Shown: positions 9,363 through 14,105 of the stretch, in pieces | How positions within the stretch are numbered: the first letter of the stretch is position 1 | Layout of the letters: each line of letters starts with the position of its first letter | Origin: Deltaproteobacteria bacterium | GTDB lineage: Bacteria > Desulfobacterota > Desulfobacteria > Desulfobacterales > JAFDDL01 | DNA length: 17,138 bases | Direction: 5' to 3' | Assembly (NCBI GenBank): GCA_019310865.1 | Contig: JAFDDL010000119.1 | Location: forward strand, 1-17,138 | Position numbers and translations under genes: made by a program | The notes under the pieces: generated by a model | What the model saw: only the letters and a program-made list of their open reading frames with translations | Databases searched by the model: none | What the model was told of the DNA's origin: nothing

Positions 9363-9398
9363 GGGTTCTGGGTTCAAGATTCAAGGTTTTGGGTTCAA
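9363..9398. repeat. GGGTTC-type direct repeat cluster
   Basis: The words gggttc (9363-9368), gggttcaa (9370-9377) and gggttcaa (9391-9398), plus the related gattcaa at 9378-9384, are packed into 36 bases. The last codons and stop of the hydrolase gene fall inside the cluster. It looks like an intergenic simple repeat that has reached the 3' end of the gene. Confidence 0.5.
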
Positions 9399-10211
9399 TC
9401 CAACTGTTTCATTAAGGAATTCGTAAAAATCCTGCCGGAATCGATTCCAATCGGGTGGTGTATCATTGTGGTCACTGTCGTAGCTGATCAGTTTGCCGTT
9501 GGGTGCGATTTGCGACAGTGTCCTGCCATGATGGAAGGGAATGAGCGTGTCCCTGGCGCCGTGAATAACCAGAAGCGGCGGTGTATAATTTCGAACCACC
9601 TCGATATTGTCAAATGGATCGCGAATTAGAAATCCGGGGGCAAGATATCGGGAGGCAAACCAGCGGGCGCTGGTAAATGAGGACATCAGGATCATGGCAC
9701 GGGACGGACGGTGCTTGGCCAGTGCGCAGATTGCCCCCCCGCCGATACTCCTGCCAACGAGGATGATTGCATTTGCGTCGATTTCAGGTCGATTGATAAG
9801 GCGGTCGTATGCTGCGATAAATACTTGGGTGATGCTCTCCTGGGACGGGGAGCCCTGGGATCTGCCATAGCCGGGGTATTCAACAAGGAGCACTGCAAAG
9901 CCGTTTTGCGCCAACCCGGCAAATTCATCGGGCCAGTCGTCAATCAACTCACCGTTGCCGTGGGCAAAGATCACGGCCGGATGCGGGCCCGTATCCGGAT
10001 GCAATCGGGGCTTCATGAGCCAAGCCTCAACTTTACCCTGCTGCGTTTCAATCCAAAGTCTTTCGATGGAATCCATCGGTGGTGCAGCGGTTTTTACGTT
10101 GCGCAGCAGATACCTGGGAAACATCATTTTTCGCTGCATCGCTACCAAAACACCACAATAGACAACGTAAATTACAATCCCCCACAGTAAAACCGTCAAT
10201 AATCCTTTCAT
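9381..10211 (-). CDS. Membrane-anchored alpha/beta hydrolase
   Basis: This 276-residue serine hydrolase resembles the Bem46/ABHD13 group. A single hydrophobic helix (residues 4-24) anchors it, most likely in the inner membrane; there is no obvious cleavage site. The fold's landmarks are present. FAHGNGE (82-88) provides the oxyanion loop. GRSIGGG (153-159) has S155 as nucleophile. HGARDTLIP (217-225) has D221 as the acid, and DSDHND (245-250) has H248 as the base, so it looks active. The substrate cannot be told; esterase, lipase or peptidase activity are all possible. A purine-rich ribosome binding site (aggggggaa) directly precedes the ATG. The C-terminal LNPKP and the stop codon are encoded in a local repeat. 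The next gene on this strand follows after 172 bases without a clear terminator. Confidence 0.85.
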   Translation of the reverse strand: MKGLLTVLLWGIVIYVVYCGVLVAMQRKMMFPRYLLRNVKTAAPPMDSIERLWIETQQGKVEAWLMKPRLHPDTGPHPAVIFAHGNGELIDDWPDEFAGLAQNGFAVLLVEYPGYGRSQGSPSQESITQVFIAAYDRLINRPEIDANAIILVGRSIGGGAICALAKHRPSRAMILMSSFTSARWFASRYLAPGFLIRDPFDNIEVVRNYTPPLLVIHGARDTLIPFHHGRTLSQIAPNGKLISYDSDHNDTPPDWNRFRQDFYEFLNETVGLNPKP

Positions 10212-10226
10212 TTCCCCCCTTTTTCG

Positions 10227-10255
10227 CTGACGAAGCTGGATGGACTCTATATAAC
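10227..10255 (+). promoter_or_regulatory. Putative sigma-70 promoter before the 12-codon reading frame
   Basis: The -35 is ctgacg (10227-10232, 4 of 6 matches) and the -10 is tataac (10250-10255, 5 of 6), separated by 17 bases. Transcription would begin about 25 bases before the ATG at 10287. It lies in the divergent spacer next to the hydrolase start on the other strand. Confidence 0.4.
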
Positions 10256-10286
10256 TTACATTTTGACATGCACACGGAGGTGACCC

Positions 10287-10325
10287 ATGGACGTCAAGTC
10301 CTATTGTGACAATACGCGTACCTAG
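10287..10325 (+). pseudogene. Twelve-codon reading frame with very strong ribosome binding site; likely remnant gene start
   Basis: ggaggtga (10276-10283), nearly the full anti-Shine-Dalgarno complement, is followed by ATG at 10287. The frame reads MDVKSYCDNTRT and then stops at TAG. The opening MDVKSYCDN resembles, from memory, the N-terminus of a small conserved deltaproteobacterial protein whose next residues would be of the ELTxWKAK type. Nothing like that follows in any frame here. A promoter-like pair lies at 10227-10255. I read this as the surviving start of a gene whose body was lost. It could instead be a real leader peptide for the downstream operon or a tiny protein. The family resemblance is a recollection, not a search result. 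Confidence 0.35.
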
Positions 10326-10341
10326 AAAAAAATCAATACTA

Positions 10342-10370
10342 TTGCTTTTTTTTGCAGCAAATCATATATG
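10342..10370 (+). promoter_or_regulatory. Possible promoter for the 10461-13291 gene cluster
   Basis: ttgctt (10342-10347) and tatatg (10365-10370) are separated by 17 bases. The matches to consensus are moderate, about half of the -35 and 4 of 6 of the -10. The site lies about 90 bases before the first gene of the cluster. The stretch is AT-rich, so chance matches are possible. Confidence 0.25.
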
Positions 10371-10460
10371 AATCGACCAATGAGTTAATGTTCAGCCAAA
10401 AATCGGGAAAATCAGCCATTTATGGATGGGCACGCGTTAATATTGAGAGGTTGATACGGG

Positions 10461-10856
10461 ATGGCCACTAATACATTAGACGAGATTTTCACCCCCGTTT
10501 TTCTGGAAAACCTGTTTCCTGAGACGCGAAGCGATAATTTTTTTGAGGCGCTTTTCGGGGATGCACAAGAGGGTGCTTTTACGATTCAATTGAAGTTCAG
10601 GGAACAAGTTCAAAATGAACTTCAATTCGAATTACATCTGAAACGAAGACCTGGAAAATGTCTGGTATGCAACTTGACCTATGGACTTCCACAGGTGTTT
10701 TCAAAGCACCCCGTCATCAATATCCAAGGGGTTGTGGATGAAATCGGCAAACAGATCGGAAATGGATACCGGTTGGATGGATGGCAGCTAGGCGCCACCC
10801 GAGAAGCAAGCAGGGATGTTCATGTGGTACCGTTGACCATTTCTCTGGCGACCTGA
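10461..10856 (+). CDS. Conserved hypothetical protein with CxxC pair
   Basis: This 131-residue cytoplasmic protein has no signal peptide or membrane segment. I cannot assign a domain. The N-terminal half is acidic and aromatic (LDEIFTPVFLENLF, NFFEALFGDAQEGAF). A strand-rich middle (FTIQLKFREQ, LQFELHLKRRPGK) leads to the distinctive CLVCNLTYGLPQVFSKHP, with C67 and C70. The Cys pair could bind metal with partners from another chain, or be redox-active. I recall similar deltaproteobacterial proteins carrying a mis-propagated 'pancreas/duodenum homeobox protein 1' label; nothing here resembles a homeobox. A good ribosome binding site (gagagg, 10444-10449) precedes the ATG. It lies 51 bases before the ABC1 kinase gene on the same strand, so they are probably cotranscribed and may share a process. 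Confidence 0.75.
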   Translation: MATNTLDEIFTPVFLENLFPETRSDNFFEALFGDAQEGAFTIQLKFREQVQNELQFELHLKRRPGKCLVCNLTYGLPQVFSKHPVINIQGVVDEIGKQIGNGYRLDGWQLGATREASRDVHVVPLTISLAT

Positions 10857-10907
10857 CGAACTGTCAACGGCCGCTATTGATTGATTGCCGGAACGGGCGG
10901 AAACCCA

Positions 10908-12659
10908 ATGGACCTAAAAAACCAATTCACATATCTTAGGCAAATTCGTGATCAATCGCGAACGATGTCGGCGAGCGAGTTGACCGCCTTGGTAACGGAG
11001 GCTGTTCAGGGTATGGGATCGGACCGATTCCGTTCCCAGGCGGCCGAAGCCCTTGATGAATCTCTGCGCCCATCGCGGGTGGTGCCAAACCGCTATCAGG
11101 AATATAAGCCCGTGGTTAAAGACGGTATTCGGCTTTTCCTGTCCCGCCTGTCGGTTGAGCGGCTCGTTCGAATCCTTGTTTCTCAGATGTTGATGCCGGA
11201 AGACACATCCAGCGAAGCGCGATTGGTGGAATTGGCAAAACAGATTCCAACCCTTCATAAGCTTGGACAGATTATCGCCCGGAATCGCAATATGGATCTA
11301 CGGGCCCGGAAATGGCTTATCAATCTGGAAAACGGCCAATACGGAACAGATATCAAGCCGATTTGCCGGCATCTTACCCGTCGACTGGGTAAGGACATGG
11401 AGCGCTTCTCCATTGAGTTGGCTTCTGAACCGCTTTCCGAAGCCAGTGTCGGTGTGGTGATTCCATTTCACTGGACAGACCCGTCTTCAAGCCGAAAAAG
11501 ACAGGGGGTCTTTAAGATAATAAAACCGAATGTTCGGCAGCAAATCGATGAGGAAGTCGACATTCTCGAGTTTGTTTCCCATCATTTTCAGGATAATAGA
11601 GAAAAATATGAACTGAACAACCTTGGCTTCATCGATATGTTTGAGGAGGTGAAAGCCGCTCTTCTCGAAGAGGTCGATCTGCTGGGTGAACAGCGGCATC
11701 TATGGGACGCGAATCAGTTTTACCAGAAGGCTTCGACGGTTGCGATCCCGAAATTGGCGCCGTTTTCATCCAAGTACGCCACTGCCATGACGTATATGCC
11801 GGGCATGAAGATAACGGATTACCCCATGTCGGTCCAGGAGCGAAAGTCATGCGCCGTCCGGCTCTACCAAACACTGATTTGTGCACCGTTGTTTTCCAAA
11901 CAGACGTCGCCGCTCTTTCACGGTGATCCCCATGCGGGAAATATTTTTGCTAACAGACTTTCGCAATCCGGGGATATTCAAACGGTGCTTTTGGACTGGA
12001 GCCTGGCGGGTCGGTTACACCGGAAATGGCGACTGGGTGTGCTTAAACTTGTTCAAGCAATTATTCGAGAAAACCCGGACTTGATAATCCAGTCACTGTG
12101 TAGCTTAACGGACGAAGCGACTGACGATGCCGTGAAAGAGCGAATTCGAACCGCCTATGCCTGGATCGTTGACCGTTTGCACTATCAATCCGCATCACTG
12201 GTGAAAAAGACATTCATGCTTTTGGATCGGGTTTCCCTGGAAGGTGTCCTGTTTCCAAAAGACCTGCTGTTGTTCAGGAAGGCTTTCTTTACCCTGGAAG
12301 GTGTTCTTTCGGATCTCGATCCGGAATTTGCCATGGACATGGTTACCATGAAAACCATATTTGAGTTGGTCATGGTGGAAGTTCCCCGGCGGATAGCGAA
12401 TGTGTTGATGCCGATGTTCGATTCACCTGAAAAATACCGGAGCATGATGTCCAACCGGGATCTGCAGCTCATTTTCACGCATCAAGCGCTGGCGTTCATC
12501 AAACGCAATACGGATTTTATGGTGGATTTTTTCGACAATAACATCCAATTTCTACTGGAACTAGCCCAATGGCCGCTTGTGGGAACTGCAAAGACCATGA
12601 AGGTGATGCTGGGAATGTATTATCTCATGCCCATCCCATGGAATATGAAACAGAGTTAA
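10908..12659 (+). CDS. ABC1/UbiB (AarF) family atypical kinase
   Basis: This 583-residue member of the ABC1/UbiB/COQ8 family has a protein-kinase-like fold; characterised members are ATPases that support isoprenoid-quinone synthesis. Numbered from the ATG at 10908, the motifs in order are as follows. A KLGQ motif lies at 118-121 (HKLGQIIARN), with the alanine/serine loop SEASVGVV at about 177-184. The likely catalytic lysine is K203 in FKIIKP. The family acidic stretch EEVDLLGE follows. The catalytic loop is HGDPHAGN (338-345). The magnesium motif is D363-W-S, where most relatives have DFG. The C-terminal 200 residues are helical and partly hydrophobic. An upstream TTG at 10881 would add nine residues but has no ribosome binding site; ATG 10908 has ggcgga before it. 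The 3' end overlaps the CYTH gene by 22 bases. In an anaerobe lacking ubiquinone the partner would be menaquinone or another lipid; this is inference. Confidence 0.85.
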   Translation: MDLKNQFTYLRQIRDQSRTMSASELTALVTEAVQGMGSDRFRSQAAEALDESLRPSRVVPNRYQEYKPVVKDGIRLFLSRLSVERLVRILVSQMLMPEDTSSEARLVELAKQIPTLHKLGQIIARNRNMDLRARKWLINLENGQYGTDIKPICRHLTRRLGKDMERFSIELASEPLSEASVGVVIPFHWTDPSSSRKRQGVFKIIKPNVRQQIDEEVDILEFVSHHFQDNREKYELNNLGFIDMFEEVKAALLEEVDLLGEQRHLWDANQFYQKASTVAIPKLAPFSSKYATAMTYMPGMKITDYPMSVQERKSCAVRLYQTLICAPLFSKQTSPLFHGDPHAGNIFANRLSQSGDIQTVLLDWSLAGRLHRKWRLGVLKLVQAIIRENPDLIIQSLCSLTDEATDDAVKERIRTAYAWIVDRLHYQSASLVKKTFMLLDRVSLEGVLFPKDLLLFRKAFFTLEGVLSDLDPEFAMDMVTMKTIFELVMVEVPRRIANVLMPMFDSPEKYRSMMSNRDLQLIFTHQALAFIKRNTDFMVDFFDNNIQFLLELAQWPLVGTAKTMKVMLGMYYLMPIPWNMKQS

Positions 12660-13291
12660 AACTGACCATCACCGACTCGGATGCCGAACTACTGGACCAT
12701 CTGGCGGTTGTGACCCGCTATGCGCAGGGACCTGCCGAAAAAAAACACCTGCTCAATTGCTACTACGACACACCCGCTTGTGATCTGTGGTCATCGCATA
12801 TGGCATTGCGGGTTCGCCAGGATGGAAATCGGTTTATCCAGACCTTGAAGACCGGCGGGCAAAGCATATCCGGCCTGGTTCGTCGCGGCGAGTGGGAATG
12901 GAATTTGACGGATGATCGGCTTCAGCCGGATAAGATCCCCGCGGAATTATGGCCGGAAGCGATTCAGGGGCACACCGATAAACTTGCGCCCATCTTTCGA
13001 ACCGATTTTTACCGTACCGGCCGGCGGCTCATGATACCAGCCGGCGAGCTGGGTGACCTACGGGTTGACTGCCACATTGAGCTGGCCTTGGACCAGGGCG
13101 AAGCTACCTTGCTGCCTCCAGAGGAGAATCGACGCCGGCGGATATCGGAAGTTGAACTGGAATTGAAAGCCGGTGAGGCGACAATGTTGACCACCCTCGC
13201 CGATATCATGCGCAACACCATCTCTCTTTTACCCCGAGATGTGTCAAAGGCGGCAGTCGGATACCGACTTTTGAGTCTGAAGACTGAATAA
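12638..13291 (+). CDS. CYTH domain protein (class IV adenylate cyclase/inorganic triphosphatase-like)
   Basis: CYTH proteins bind triphosphates and metal ions inside a tunnel of beta strands. Bacterial stand-alone forms are mostly triphosphatases acting on inorganic triphosphate, and a few are adenylate cyclases. The 217 residues show the signature ExExK at the N-terminus (E4, E6, K8 in YETELKL), YYDTP (42-46), the basic pair LRVR (R58, R60), K71 in QTLK, and R121 and R126. The second acidic run is EVELELK (E171, E173, E175), with SKAAVGY near the end (K204). No CHAD domain is attached. I chose ATG 12638 because the ExExK strand normally lies within the first ten residues; an upstream ATG at 12569 would add 23 unlike residues. 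The start lies inside the kinase gene without a strong ribosome binding site, which points to translational coupling. Confidence 0.88.
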   Translation: MEYETELKLTITDSDAELLDHLAVVTRYAQGPAEKKHLLNCYYDTPACDLWSSHMALRVRQDGNRFIQTLKTGGQSISGLVRRGEWEWNLTDDRLQPDKIPAELWPEAIQGHTDKLAPIFRTDFYRTGRRLMIPAGELGDLRVDCHIELALDQGEATLLPPEENRRRRISEVELELKAGEATMLTTLADIMRNTISLLPRDVSKAAVGYRLLSLKTE

Positions 13292-13292
13292 A

Positions 13293-13368
13293 ATTGAGAC
13301 TACAAAATTCAGAATAAGGTTTCGCCTCCGACTCAGACGGAAACGCCCCCCGCACCAGTTGTCTCAAT
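13293..13368. repeat. Inverted repeat downstream of the CYTH gene
   Basis: attgagac (13293-13300) and gtctcaat (13361-13368) are perfect 8-base complements, 60 bases apart. Inside lies a smaller possible stem, gtttc (13319-13323) with gaaac (13340-13344). There is no T-run, so an intrinsic terminator is unlikely. It starts two bases after the CYTH stop and could be a processed 3' structure or a small repeat element. The rest of 13369-13590 is AT-rich with no gene. Confidence 0.35.
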
Positions 13369-13491
13369 AAGTATTACTTTTATTTCACAATTTTAAGTGG
13401 CGGGATTCACACACCTTGTTTGTAATATAGGCGCATCTTGTTAACCACCTGAAATAATTATAGATACACTTTTTCATTTTTCATTTTTTTT

Positions 13492-13507
13492 GTGCATGCT
13501 TTTTGCA
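13492..13507 (+). promoter_or_regulatory. Sigma-54-like (-24/-12) promoter
   Basis: gtgcatg (13492-13498), four bases and ttgca (13503-13507) fit the pattern TGGCACG-N4-TTGCW with correct spacing. The -12 box is perfect. The -24 box has 4 of 7 matches and keeps the key G at 13494, but has T in place of the first G. A leader of about 95 bases would follow. Sigma-54 promoters are known upstream of PEP-CTERM protein genes, which fits the next gene. Confidence 0.4.
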
Positions 13508-13610
13508 AGGATTCTCCTAATGATACAGCAACAGAAATTATGGAGGTGGAATCTTCAAATTAAGGAACGTTGAATCAGACGGTAATATCGCATTGGAAAA
13601 GACAAAACAG

Positions 13611-13922
13611 ATGAAACAGAACATTTTTTCAGCCGTTGTGCTCGTGGTTTTTCTACTTCTGCTGAGCATACCGGTTTCAACAGGTGCAGCACGGGTGGAC
13701 CTGGTCTATAAATTTGACCCCAATTCATTGGGGATCACCCCATTTGGTACGGATAGCAAGTTTGCAATCGATGGGGATCTTCAGGAGAACGCCGTGCTCA
13801 ACACGTCCATTCCAGCTAAAGGGGCAGCAATGCCATCGGGGCTGGAAAATGCACCTGCACTTTACCTGCTGGGCACCGGACTTATCGGCTTAGTGGGCTT
13901 CAGACGAAGACGACGCGATTGA
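13611..13922 (+). CDS. Small secreted protein with degenerate PEP-CTERM-like C-terminal anchor
   Basis: The 103-residue product has a clear signal peptide (about residues 5-27, hydrophobic core AVVLVVFLLLLS, likely cut after STGAA). A mature part of only about 45 residues follows. Its C-terminus is a sorting-type tail of hydrophobic LYLLGTGLIGLVGF and then five arginines and D. That architecture is the PEP-CTERM signal that exosortase cleaves and anchors. The usual VPEP box is replaced by ENAPA, one residue closer to the helix. The short mature part has no recognised domain (strand-like ARVDLVYKFD). An upstream in-frame TTG at 13593 would add six residues; I prefer ATG 13611. A strong ggaggt at 13542-13547 serves no long frame. 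A sigma-54-like site precedes it and a strong terminator follows. No exosortase is in the window. Confidence 0.7.
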   Translation: MKQNIFSAVVLVVFLLLLSIPVSTGAARVDLVYKFDPNSLGITPFGTDSKFAIDGDLQENAVLNTSIPAKGAAMPSGLENAPALYLLGTGLIGLVGFRRRRRD

Positions 13923-13949
13923 AATAATCAACCCAGTGCATACTAATAA

Positions 13950-13981
13950 AAGAGGCGATGGCTAATCCCATCGCCTTTTTT
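13950..13981 (+). terminator. Rho-independent terminator
   Basis: ggcgatgg (13954-13961) pairs perfectly with ccatcgcc (13968-13975) over 8 base pairs, with a 6-base loop and then six T. A-rich sequence before the stem (aaaaga) pairs with the T-run, so it could also act on the opposite strand. It follows the small sorting-signal gene by 27 bases and separates it from the next gene. Confidence 0.92.
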
Positions 13982-14105
13982 ATTGCCCTCCGATCTCAAT
14001 ACGATTGAATGCTTGCTCAGCCTTTTGAATGGCGTCACTGGATAAAAACGCTTGACAGCGTGTATTAAATGGTCTCCGATAAAATTAAAAGGAAATGGGG
14101 TGGCC

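Noticed and set aside
10302..10314. Perfect 13-base palindrome tattgtgacaata as an operator
   Set aside because: It falls within the codons of the twelve-codon frame and matches no operator consensus I can name, so it may be chance; kept only as a note in the finding.
12569..12637. Earlier ATG for the CYTH protein
   Set aside because: It would add 23 residues (Cys/His-rich) before the ExExK strand, which normally begins the protein.
14052..14083. Promoter for the carrier/ligase/acyltransferase gene (TTGACA at 14052-14057)
   Set aside because: The -35 is perfect, but the nearest good -10 (gataaa, 14078-14083) is 20 bases away and the 17-base position reads tccgat. A promoter is needed after the terminator, but this exact one is not well supported.
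14052..14105. Extended N-terminus of the fusion protein from the TTG at 14052
   Set aside because: The added residues do not belong to the carrier domain, and a ribosome binding site sits near 14089, well inside the extension.
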